Assembly: GCA_910585335.1 (NCBI GenBank)
Contig: CAJUCU010000049.1
Coordinates: 1-7,049 of the forward strand
Length of the DNA: 7,049 nucleotides
From: an uncultured Bacilli bacterium
GTDB lineage: Bacteria; Bacillota_I; Bacilli_A; RF39; UBA660
Direction of reading: 5' to 3'
The position numbers and the translations under genes are program-made. Below are positions 1 through 5,383 of this stretch, one piece after another (the first letter of the stretch is position 1; every line of letters starts with the position of its first letter). The notes below the pieces were generated by a model. That model worked only from the letters and a program-made list of their open reading frames with translations, did not search any database and was not told the origin of the DNA.

Positions 1-65
1 TATCGCTTTTCTATTTTTCACTTTTTAGGTGTCACATCATTGACAACTACACATTTTCTATTGCT

Positions 66-82
66 ACTCGAAAAGTTCGAGT
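66..82. repeat. Perfect 7-bp inverted repeat (hairpin) downstream of tRNA-Cys
   Basis: ACTCGAA (66-72) and TTCGAGT (76-82) are perfect inverted repeats separated by AAG. The hairpin lies 12 bases beyond the CCA end of the tRNA on the minus strand, where a tRNA terminator or processing signal would be expected. No T-run follows on the minus strand, so an ordinary intrinsic terminator is not well supported. It could equally be an operator or a remnant of a mobile element end. The palindrome is certain; its function is unknown. Confidence 0.45.
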
Positions 83-94
83 TTCCTATCAATC

Positions 95-169
95 TGGAGG
101 GCCTAGTCGGATTTGAACCAACGAATCAGGGAGTTGCAGTCCCACGCCTTACCACTTGGCTATAGACCC
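95..169 (-). tRNA. tRNA-Cys (anticodon GCA), CCA encoded
   Basis: The minus strand folds into a complete 75-base cloverleaf. The acceptor stem GGGTCTA pairs with TAGGCCC (one U-G pair), and the D arm is GCC/GGC around AGTGGTAA. The anticodon loop is CTGCAAC, giving anticodon GCA for UGY cysteine codons. The variable loop has five bases, and the T arm GTTGG/CCGAC closes the loop TTCAAAT. The discriminator is U73, the usual identity element of tRNA-Cys, and the CCA end is encoded at 95-97. The anticodon stem has one U-U mismatch at its outermost pair (27-43). A consensus promoter lies directly upstream. It stands alone here, with no second tRNA in the visible flank. Confidence 0.96.
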
Positions 170-215
170 AAATTATTGAAAATTTATCAAATAAAATTTC
201 TTTTTTACACTGATA

Positions 216-244
216 ATTCTACAGTATGAAAAGGTTTTTGTCAA
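216..244 (-). promoter_or_regulatory. Promoter of tRNA-Cys
   Basis: Read on the minus strand, TTGACA (239-244) is followed by a 17-base spacer and TAGAAT (216-221). This is a perfect -35 box and a 5/6 -10 box at ideal spacing. Transcription should start near position 209, about 40 bases before the mature tRNA 5' end at 169. That length is plausible for a leader removed by RNase P. Confidence 0.8.
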
Positions 245-579
245 TAAATTATATATAATTTTACTAATGTATTATATGATAAGATCAGAAAAATATGATA
301 TGAAAACAGAAAAGCTATAAAATGGTATTATCACCCTTTTCCTTATTTAGTAATATAGTCATAAAAATTAGCTGTTTACTAATTTTATTTTAAATAATTT
401 ATTATCCAAACCTTTTGAAGTATGATCTACAAACACCTTGTCAAAAAATAATTTTTATTTTACTATAAATATTGTCAAAGAGACTTGCCACTAAATGAAG
501 CAAAATTCCTTATCTTAAAACTCTATTAAGAATGAATCAAAAGCAAAAAAACAAGAAAAAAGTTCAATGTAAAAGACTT
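245..579. other. AT-rich intergenic spacer without a recognisable gene
   Basis: This stretch separates the divergent tRNA-Cys and regulator promoters. I find no coding region with a ribosome binding site on either strand. It contains a first copy of TATAAAATGGTATT (316-329), which recurs at the regulator's -10 region (605-618). TTGTCAAA occurs twice (438-445 and 472-479). A small inverted repeat, TCTTAA/TTAAGA, lies at 513-518 and 526-531. TTGTCA (438-443) with TACTAT (461-466) at 17-base spacing could be a weak second plus-strand promoter. None of these is strong enough to annotate as a functional site. Confidence 0.5.
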
Positions 580-608
580 TTGACAGAAAAAAATCGATCT
601 TTTATATA
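580..608 (+). promoter_or_regulatory. Promoter of the XRE regulator operon
   Basis: TTGACA (580-585) is followed by exactly 17 bases and TATATA (603-608), a near-consensus sigma-A promoter. Initiation is expected around 614-616. This gives a very short leader in which the Shine-Dalgarno GGAGGTG (619-625) lies almost at the RNA 5' end. The -10 region is part of a 14-base sequence also present at 316-329, a possible regulator binding site. Confidence 0.75.
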
Positions 609-629
609 AAATGGTATTGGAGGTGCAAA

Positions 630-1211
630 ATGGATATTGGAACAAGAATAAAAAAATATAGAGAAAAACTAAATATTTCTCAAGATGAACTTGCTTTAAA
701 AGTATTTGTTTCAAGACAAACAATTTCAAATTGGGAAACAAATAAAAGTTATCCTGATATAAAAAGTTTAACTATGCTAAGCAATATCTTTAATGTATCT
801 CTAGACAAATTTATAAAAGGAGATATAGAGGAGATGAGAAAGAAAGTAGATAAAGGAAAGATAAAAGAGTTTAATGTAATGAGCTATATTTTTCTAGCAG
901 AAATGTTGATTGTAACAATTAGTGCCTATCCATTAGCCAAAATGGATGGTTATATCGGTGTTGTCATTTGGGTACTATTCTTTGCTATAACTTTTGGAAC
1001 AGCAACAATAATCGAAAGATGGAAAAAGGACAACGATATAGAAACATATAAAGAAATTCTAGCATTTATAGATGGAAAACCATTAACTTATGAAGAATCG
1101 CAACAGGAAATAGGAAAAAGAATATATCAAAAAATTTTATTTGCGTTGCTAGCAGGAGTAATAGCACTTATAATATGTTTCATTGTTATATTAATTATGG
1201 AAAAATTTTAA
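630..1211 (+). CDS. Membrane-anchored XRE-family helix-turn-helix regulator
   Basis: This 193-residue protein has an N-terminal HTH_3/XRE DNA-binding domain (about residues 5-61). The helix-turn-helix core is ISQDELALKVFVSRQTISNW (residues 16-35), followed by the family-typical PDIKSLTMLSNIFNVSLDKF. A charged linker (65-81) leads to three predicted membrane helices (about 84-102, 107-127 and 168-190), with a hydrophilic segment (128-166) between the second and third. The regulator would therefore be tethered to the inner face of the membrane. This architecture is common in Bacillota, where it is often found beside transporters or small membrane proteins; its ligand is not evident here. The ATG start is supported by GGAGGTG four bases upstream and a consensus promoter. 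A 27-residue membrane peptide gene follows after 21 bases and is probably co-transcribed. The target is inferred to be its own operon. HTH assignment is confident; the biological role is unknown. Confidence 0.9.
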   Translation: MDIGTRIKKYREKLNISQDELALKVFVSRQTISNWETNKSYPDIKSLTMLSNIFNVSLDKFIKGDIEEMRKKVDKGKIKEFNVMSYIFLAEMLIVTISAYPLAKMDGYIGVVIWVLFFAITFGTATIIERWKKDNDIETYKEILAFIDGKPLTYEESQQEIGKRIYQKILFALLAGVIALIICFIVILIMEKF

Positions 1212-1220
1212 AAATATTTT

Positions 1221-1226
1221 AGGAGG
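1221..1226 (+). promoter_or_regulatory. Shine-Dalgarno AGGAGG for the 27-residue peptide
   Basis: A perfect AGGAGG lies six bases before the ATG at 1233, in the short gap after the regulator stop codon. It is the main argument that the tiny downstream reading frame is translated. It also favours the ATG at 1233 over the out-of-frame ATG at 1229, which would be only two bases from the site. Confidence 0.8.
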
Positions 1227-1232
1227 TAATGT

Positions 1233-1316
1233 ATGGAATTTTGGATAATAATGATAGTTTTAGTTTATTTTGGTGGAAGATGTTCCACTGGGTGTAACAA
1301 AAATAAAAAGAAATAA
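1233..1316 (+). CDS. 27-residue small membrane peptide
   Basis: This short frame starts with ATG at 1233, ends with TAA at 1314-1316, and has a perfect AGGAGG six bases upstream. The product starts with a hydrophobic segment (MEFWIIMIVLVYF, residues 1-13), about long enough for a short membrane helix. It ends in a polar, strongly basic tail, GGRCSTGCNKNKKK (residues 14-27), with two cysteines three residues apart. The positive-inside rule suggests the tail faces the cytoplasm. It follows the membrane-tethered XRE regulator by 21 bases and precedes the bidirectional terminator, so the two most likely form one transcript. A role as a partner or signal peptide of the regulator is inference only. 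I do not recognise a named family. Evidence for translation is good; the function is unknown. Confidence 0.7.
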   Translation: MEFWIIMIVLVYFGGRCSTGCNKNKKK

Positions 1317-1355
1317 AAATTAGTACTATTTATAAAATAAATCATTTTCAATTAA

Positions 1356-1383
1356 AAAAAGTTTCCAAAATTAGAAACTTTTT
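1356..1383. terminator. Bidirectional intrinsic terminator
   Basis: AAAAAGTTTC (1356-1365) pairs perfectly with GAAACTTTTT (1374-1383) around an eight-base loop. The hairpin is flanked by a T-run on the plus strand and by a run of A (T on the minus strand) on the other side. It can therefore end both the regulator/peptide transcript from the left and the MATE-kinase transcript from the right. The two genes converge here. Confidence 0.85.
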
Positions 1384-1406
1384 CTTTTGTGATGATATAC
1401 CCTACC

Positions 1407-3377
1407 TTACTTTTTATTTACTATCATCTCATAAATAAGCTCTGCTGTTTTTTTCACTCCCAAACTGTCTACGTTAATAGCCAAATCATAATGAGATAAG
1501 TCATTCCATTTTTGATTCGTATAATATTCATAATGCTTAGCACGTTCCTTATTTACCTTTTGTATTTTCTTTTCAGCTTTTTTAGGATCAATATGATAAT
1601 ACTTTACTGCACGTTTTACTTTATCTTCTGCTGCACTGTAAAGAAAAATACTAGTTACATTCTTTTTATCCTTCAAAATATAGTCTGCACAACGACCTAC
1701 AATGACACAAGAGTCTTTCGCTACTTTTTGGATTACATTCGTCTCAGCAATAAAAATTTCATCATCAGAGTTATACAGGCTACTATTTGTTTTCTTCTTT
1801 TGTTCATTCGCTTTGATATACTCTTCTGTAAAACCAGATTCTCTAGCAGCAAGAGAAATAAGTTCTTTATCATAAAAAGGAACATCAAGAAGCAAAGATA
1901 ACAATTGACCAACATAACGGCCTCCAGAACCATATTCACGACTAATAGTAATAATCTGCTTACTAGAAAGCTTTTTCTTTTCTAAAGTATCAACAGGAAT
2001 CTTTTCCTCTTCCTTCTCCTTCTTTATGACACCGATTTTCTTATACTCTGACAAAAAGATATATAAAACAGCAAAGAAACAAATACCATCAGCAATAGGT
2101 CCTGCATATAAAGCCCCATAAAGTCCTACAAAATGACATAAAATTAAAGCAATCGGAATAAATAAAATAATCTGTCGAATAAAAGAAACAGCAGTTGATT
2201 TTTTCACATTCCCAAGTGCCTGAACCGTAATACTAGTACTCATTTCAAAAGCATTCAAAAAGCAAACAGCTAAAAAAATACGAAAACAATCTATAGCAAA
2301 CTCCATATAAAGTTTATTATCACTACTTCCAAATAAAGCAATCAACTGTTTAGGAAATAGTAAAAAACTAAGATTAAAAACAATACCAATTATGATATTA
2401 ACAAAAACAACTTTCCGCATCGTCTCTCTTACCCTAGCCGTTTTACCAGCCCCAAAGTTAAACCCAATAATAGGCTGAGCACCAATTGCGATTCCAAGAA
2501 CACTAGCAACATACAAACTATTCAGCTTAGAAACAATACCATAAACAGAAAGTGGGATATCACTACCAAATTTAGAGCCTGCTCCATAATGAGTCATAAT
2601 ATTATTCATAAATACAAATAAAGCTAAAATAGTAATTTGAGTAATAAAAGAAGAAAGCCCATACCCCATTGTTTTAATAATAGAAGAAGAAAGCTTAAAG
2701 TAATCACGTTTTAATGTAATGCTTCGAAACTTTTTCAAATATAAAAAAGCAAGTGTAGCAGAAACAATTTGCCCAATAATAGTAGCAAGAGCCCCTCCTT
2801 CTACTCCCATTTCAAATACCAAAATGAAAATAGCATCTAAAATAATATTAATAATAGCCCCTACTAGCAATAGCATCATCGAATATTTAGGAGAACCATC
2901 TGCACGAATGAGCGAAGATAATACAGTATAACATATCATAAATGGCATTCCAATTAAAATAATTTTTCCATATGATAAAGCATAAGGATAGACTTTATCT
3001 GTACACCCAAAAAAGCGAATTAAGACAGGTAGGAAAAAGTAAAATAAGATACTAAAGAAAAGAGAAAAAAGAACGGTAAAAAGAATGGTCGTAGCACTAG
3101 ATTGCGCAGCCTCTTCCTTTTTTCCTTTTCCAAGTGCTAAACTAAAACTAGCAGCACATCCATTTCCAAGTAATCCAGCAACAGCATTTCCTAAGATAAT
3201 CAGTGGAAAAATAACATTAGTAGCAGCGTTTCCTAAATAGCCTACTCCTTGTCCAATAAAGATTTGATCTACAATATTGTAAATCGAATTTACAATCATA
3301 CTAATAATACAGGGAATGGAAAAAGCAAGTAATAACTTAGATATTTTTTCTTCCCCTAAATTCAGTGTTTTATTCAT
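1407..3377 (-). CDS. MATE-family efflux transporter fused to a cytidylate-kinase-like domain
   Basis: The 656-residue product has two parts. Residues 1 to about 447 are a full-length multi-pass MATE (multi-antimicrobial extrusion) transporter, the family that exports drugs and other organic compounds by Na+ or H+ antiport. Its two halves are visible, with family-typical stretches such as NSIYNIVDQIFIGQG (30-44), DGSPKYSMM (160-168) and GAQPIIGFNFGAGK (299-312). A lysine/glutamate-rich linker (about 448-472) leads to residues 473-656, which resemble the cytidylate-kinase-like family. That part has a glycine-rich nucleotide loop, ITISREYGSGGRYVG (476-490), then PFYDKEL (500-506) and VIVGRCADYIL (558-568). 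As usual for that family, the loop reads GSGGR rather than GSGKS/T. The ATG at 3377 is chosen because AAGGAG (3385-3390) lies seven bases upstream. An in-frame TTG at 3416 would add 13 residues but falls in a structured leader. Both domains are intact, so this is not a broken gene. Substrate and kinase target are unknown. Confidence 0.9.
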   Translation of the reverse strand: MNKTLNLGEEKISKLLLAFSIPCIISMIVNSIYNIVDQIFIGQGVGYLGNAATNVIFPLIILGNAVAGLLGNGCAASFSLALGKGKKEEAAQSSATTILFTVLFSLFFSILFYFFLPVLIRFFGCTDKVYPYALSYGKIILIGMPFMICYTVLSSLIRADGSPKYSMMLLLVGAIINIILDAIFILVFEMGVEGGALATIIGQIVSATLAFLYLKKFRSITLKRDYFKLSSSIIKTMGYGLSSFITQITILALFVFMNNIMTHYGAGSKFGSDIPLSVYGIVSKLNSLYVASVLGIAIGAQPIIGFNFGAGKTARVRETMRKVVFVNIIIGIVFNLSFLLFPKQLIALFGSSDNKLYMEFAIDCFRIFLAVCFLNAFEMSTSITVQALGNVKKSTAVSFIRQIILFIPIALILCHFVGLYGALYAGPIADGICFFAVLYIFLSEYKKIGVIKKEKEEEKIPVDTLEKKKLSSKQIITISREYGSGGRYVGQLLSLLLDVPFYDKELISLAARESGFTEEYIKANEQKKKTNSSLYNSDDEIFIAETNVIQKVAKDSCVIVGRCADYILKDKKNVTSIFLYSAAEDKVKRAVKYYHIDPKKAEKKIQKVNKERAKHYEYYTNQKWNDLSHYDLAINVDSLGVKKTAELIYEMIVNKK

Positions 3378-3384
3378 ACTTCTA

Positions 3385-3390
3385 CTCCTT
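3385..3390 (-). promoter_or_regulatory. Shine-Dalgarno deciding the MATE-kinase start
   Basis: On the minus strand AAGGAG is followed by seven bases and ATG (3377). The longer reading frame beginning with TTG at 3416 has no comparable site. The shorter 656-residue product is therefore preferred. Confidence 0.8.
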
Positions 3391-3404
3391 CTAAAATACA
3401 AGTA

Positions 3405-3443
3405 AAAATTGCGCAACCCATCTGACTAGATTTACGCAATTTT
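3405..3443 (-). promoter_or_regulatory. Leader hairpin upstream of the MATE-kinase gene (attenuator, terminator or operator)
   Basis: AAAATTGCG and CGCAATTTT (3405-3413 and 3435-3443) are perfect 9-bp inverted repeats separated by 21 bases. Inside the loop a second small stem, ATCT-AGTC-AGAT, can form. On the minus-strand RNA the structure lies between the likely transcription start (about 3457) and the Shine-Dalgarno site. The 3' arm runs into UUUUU. It could end transcripts arriving from the LysM gene, or act as an attenuator in the transporter's own leader. It does not match a riboswitch class that I recognise. The repeat is certain; its role is inferred. Confidence 0.55.
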
Positions 3444-3463
3444 GCTACATATCAACTTTTGTT

Positions 3464-3492
3464 ATTTTAGCACAAATTTTTTTTTAATTCAA
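3464..3492 (-). promoter_or_regulatory. Promoter of the MATE-kinase gene (extended -10)
   Basis: On the minus strand TTGAAT (3487-3492) is followed by 17 bases and TAAAAT (3464-3469). The -10 box is preceded by TGC, giving an extended -10 (TGTGCTAAAAT). The -35 is a 4/6 match. It lies just after the LysM stop codon and allows independent expression of the transporter. The same TGTGCTA-AAT core appears before the exported protein gene at 5263-5273. Confidence 0.65.
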
Positions 3493-3499
3493 ATGTTTT

Positions 3500-3949
3500 C
3501 TATTTTCGATATGCAATTAATTGATCAGGAAGCAAAAACACTTGGTCATTATATCCGAGTATATCCGCTGGATCATGATTAACATGTCTTGCCACTTTCT
3601 GTAAAGTTTCCCCTGGTTTCGTAACATAAATACCAATTCCCTCTTTCGGAATTAAAATTTGTTGATTGGGATAAATATATTCGTTCGCATTCAATCCATT
3701 CAATAACAATATATATTCTGGAGAAGTACCATTGTCTCTTGCAATACTATAAAGAGTATCACCTGGTTTAATGGTATAGAAAATGAAAGCAGATTGCTTA
3801 TTAACAGGAATTTGAAGCCTCATCCCTGGTACTATTTCATAAGCCGTTTCCAGTCCATTATTAATAACAAGCTCGTAAATGGGCACTTGAAATCTTTTCG
3901 CAATCGCTTCCATAGTATCACCTTTTTGTACTATATAAGTTTCATACAT
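3500..3949 (-). CDS. Triple LysM-domain protein without signal peptide
   Basis: This 149-residue protein consists almost entirely of three LysM repeats, the fold that binds N-acetylglucosamine-containing glycans such as peptidoglycan. They cover residues 4-48, 57-101 and 107-147. Each opens with the typical Y-x-V/I-K/Q-x-GDT motif (YIVQKGDTMEAIAKRF, YTIKPGDTLYSIARD, YVTKPGETLQKVARH). The first two end in P-G-M/N-Q...L-x-IP, while the third is more divergent (LLPDQLIAYRK). There is no signal peptide, membrane segment or enzymatic domain. The protein may be cytoplasmic, exported by an unusual route, or a coat-type protein of the spore assembly kind; the sequence does not decide this. The ATG start has AGGAGG (3958-3963) eight bases upstream. 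The gene lies 42 bases after the exported protein gene, with a modest terminator between, so some read-through is likely. No convincing promoter of its own is visible. Confidence 0.92.
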   Translation of the reverse strand: MYETYIVQKGDTMEAIAKRFQVPIYELVINNGLETAYEIVPGMRLQIPVNKQSAFIFYTIKPGDTLYSIARDNGTSPEYILLLNGLNANEYIYPNQQILIPKEGIGIYVTKPGETLQKVARHVNHDPADILGYNDQVFLLPDQLIAYRK

Positions 3950-3977
3950 AAAAAACGCCTCCTAAAAATATATATGC

Positions 3978-4004
3978 AAAAAAAAGAAGCATTACGACTT
4001 CTTC
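3978..4004 (-). terminator. Probable intrinsic terminator at the end of the exported protein gene
   Basis: On the minus strand AAGAAG and CTTCTT (3998-4003 and 3984-3989) form a six-pair stem around an eight-base loop, followed by six more T (3978-3983). It overlaps the last codons and stop of the exported protein gene. The stem is short and AT-rich, so termination may be partial and allow some transcription into the LysM gene. Confidence 0.55.
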
Positions 4005-5230
4005 ACAACATCAAATATATTTTTATTATTATACAAAAGTTCTGGATGTGTTACTAACCTCCGATAACCACTCGTCAAATTATACATAATGATATCCTGT
4101 CCAGAGATAAAAAACAAACTATCATCAACTAATTTAATCTCTTTCATATTATTATCTTGAAATAACTTTACTTTTGTGTTTAAATCATCTTTCATTACAT
4201 AGTAGACTGTATTATCCGCTGTCACAAAATAGTACTTATTAAAAGAAGCTCGTACTAATTTAGGCTGATACAACTTTTCTAATTCTTCTACTTTTTCTTC
4301 TACTTGAAACATTTCTTTTTGGTCAGAAACTGTATAAATATTTTTTTCTTCCCATTTTCCATGATAATACATAGTAGCATTCGTCTCTTTATTTCCTACT
4401 TCTTTTAATTTTCTTGATTTTATATTGAAAGAATATTCTATTTTTTTATCACGATCCATGATATAGACATCTTCTCCCACAACACCTAAGAAATAACTAT
4501 CTTTAGATATTTCTGTTTCTAAATCAACAAAGTCCTTGCTCTCATTAAACAAATCAACAATATAAATACGGTTATAAGCAAAATCCTGATCTGTATTTGC
4601 AATAATATAATAATCTCCTGCTAGTATTCCTAATGTATTTTCATAATAATCACTATCTAAAATACTTAAGTTTTTGATATGATCTTTTTTTAATAGATAA
4701 AGACCATGATAATTCCAAATAGACATAGTATAATTTTCTGGAAAATGATTATATAAAGTAACTTGTTCTTGCTTAGAAATAACATCAGTATCCTCTAATA
4801 CATAACCTTTCGTTTGTAGTTCACCCTTCCATTTATCAAAAGAGACACCTGTCTGTTTTAAATAGTCAAAACTAACAAGCTCACTATTTTGTCTACAAAC
4901 AATACCACCTAGTTTATTATCTTTAAAAACTGGTGCCATGCAATAAATATTTCCTTCTTTATATATTTCCACTTGGCTTAATACTTTCTTTTTCTTTTTA
5001 TAATCTTGATCATAATAGAAGATAAACTTATTTTTATCTTTATCTAATACTTCAAAGTTATAATAATGTTTCTTCTTTACTTTCTGAAATTGTTCTTTTA
5101 CAGTATAAGTATTTTCATTTTGTGAAATGGTATAATGTACTTCGTGTTTATTGATAAAAAACATCACTGCAAATTGGAAAATAAAAAGAATAAAACCAAT
5201 TGCTATAACAAATTTAAAAATACGCTTCAT
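3992..5230 (-). CDS. Exported membrane-anchored protein of unknown function, beta-propeller-like
   Basis: This 412-residue protein begins with a basic start (MKRIFKF) and one hydrophobic helix (about residues 7-26). No lipobox cysteine follows, so it should be an N-terminally anchored protein with a large extracytoplasmic part. The rest is rich in Lys, Tyr, Asp and Asn and shows repeated short strand patterns (about 173-192, 204-236, 248-281, 329-357 and 367-392). Examples are NRIYIVDLFNE, EDVYIMDRDKKIEYSFNIKSR and DIIMYNLTSGYRRL. These resemble blades of a beta-propeller or a six-bladed DUF5050-like fold; that is an inference from strand spacing. Two cysteines (C97 and C112) could pair. I recognise no catalytic motif. 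The ATG start follows AGGTGAT (5234-5240), a good anti-Shine-Dalgarno match, and an extended -10 promoter lies upstream. The surface-type gene precedes it but is separated by a strong terminator. Confidence 0.8.
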   Translation of the reverse strand: MKRIFKFVIAIGFILFIFQFAVMFFINKHEVHYTISQNENTYTVKEQFQKVKKKHYYNFEVLDKDKNKFIFYYDQDYKKKKKVLSQVEIYKEGNIYCMAPVFKDNKLGGIVCRQNSELVSFDYLKQTGVSFDKWKGELQTKGYVLEDTDVISKQEQVTLYNHFPENYTMSIWNYHGLYLLKKDHIKNLSILDSDYYENTLGILAGDYYIIANTDQDFAYNRIYIVDLFNESKDFVDLETEISKDSYFLGVVGEDVYIMDRDKKIEYSFNIKSRKLKEVGNKETNATMYYHGKWEEKNIYTVSDQKEMFQVEEKVEELEKLYQPKLVRASFNKYYFVTADNTVYYVMKDDLNTKVKLFQDNNMKEIKLVDDSLFFISGQDIIMYNLTSGYRRLVTHPELLYNNKNIFDVVKKS

Positions 5231-5262
5231 CTTATCACCTGTATTCTTTATTTATTATTTTT

Positions 5263-5273
5263 ATTATAGCACA
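5263..5273 (-). promoter_or_regulatory. Extended -10 promoter of the exported protein gene
   Basis: On the minus strand the sequence TGTGCTATAAT (5263-5273) is a perfect -10 box with the TG extension. No recognisable -35 box lies at 16-18 bases; the upstream region is A/T homopolymer-like, which could act as an UP-type element. Initiation is expected near 5256, giving a leader of about 25 bases. The core matches the promoter of the MATE-kinase gene. Confidence 0.7.
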
Positions 5274-5311
5274 TTTTATTTTATTTTTTTATTAATTTAA
5301 TGAAGATTGAC

Positions 5312-5352
5312 AAAAAATAAGAAGTCTTTTATCATGAAAAGATTTCTTATTT
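5312..5352 (-). terminator. Strong intrinsic terminator of the surface-type protein gene
   Basis: Positions 5315-5330 pair with 5337-5352 around a six-base loop (ATCATG). This gives about 15 of 16 base pairs, with a single C-A mismatch in the minus-strand RNA. On the minus strand the hairpin is followed by TTTTTTG. It lies about 30 bases after the stop codon at 5384 and isolates the surface-type gene from the exported protein gene. Confidence 0.85.
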
Positions 5353-5383
5353 AGAGACTATTTATTGTGGTATAACCCCATGT

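Noticed and set aside
438..479. Repeated TTGTCAAA words as a CRISPR-like or iteron array
   Set aside because: Only two eight-base copies exist in an AT-rich spacer, with no regular spacing beyond that pair.
526..741. 71-residue minus-strand frame over the regulator promoter
   Set aside because: It is a Phe/Leu-rich shadow of poly-A sequence overlapping the regulator start, without a ribosome binding site.
1229..1297. Alternative 22-residue frame starting at ATG 1229
   Set aside because: It is only two bases from the AGGAGG and encodes no membrane or other coherent segment, whereas ATG 1233 is at ideal spacing.
1512..1901. 129-residue plus-strand frame opposite the kinase domain
   Set aside because: It is antisense to a well-supported gene, has low-complexity Ile/Phe/Leu-rich content and no Shine-Dalgarno site.
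3378..3416. TTG start extending the MATE-kinase protein by 13 residues
   Set aside because: The TTG lies next to the leader inverted repeat and has no Shine-Dalgarno site, while ATG at 3377 has AAGGAG at seven bases and begins a typical MATE N-terminus.
3405..3443. Known riboswitch (guanidine, preQ1 or fluoride class) before the transporter
   Set aside because: The conserved loop motifs of those classes are not present; only a generic stem with an inner stem can be drawn.
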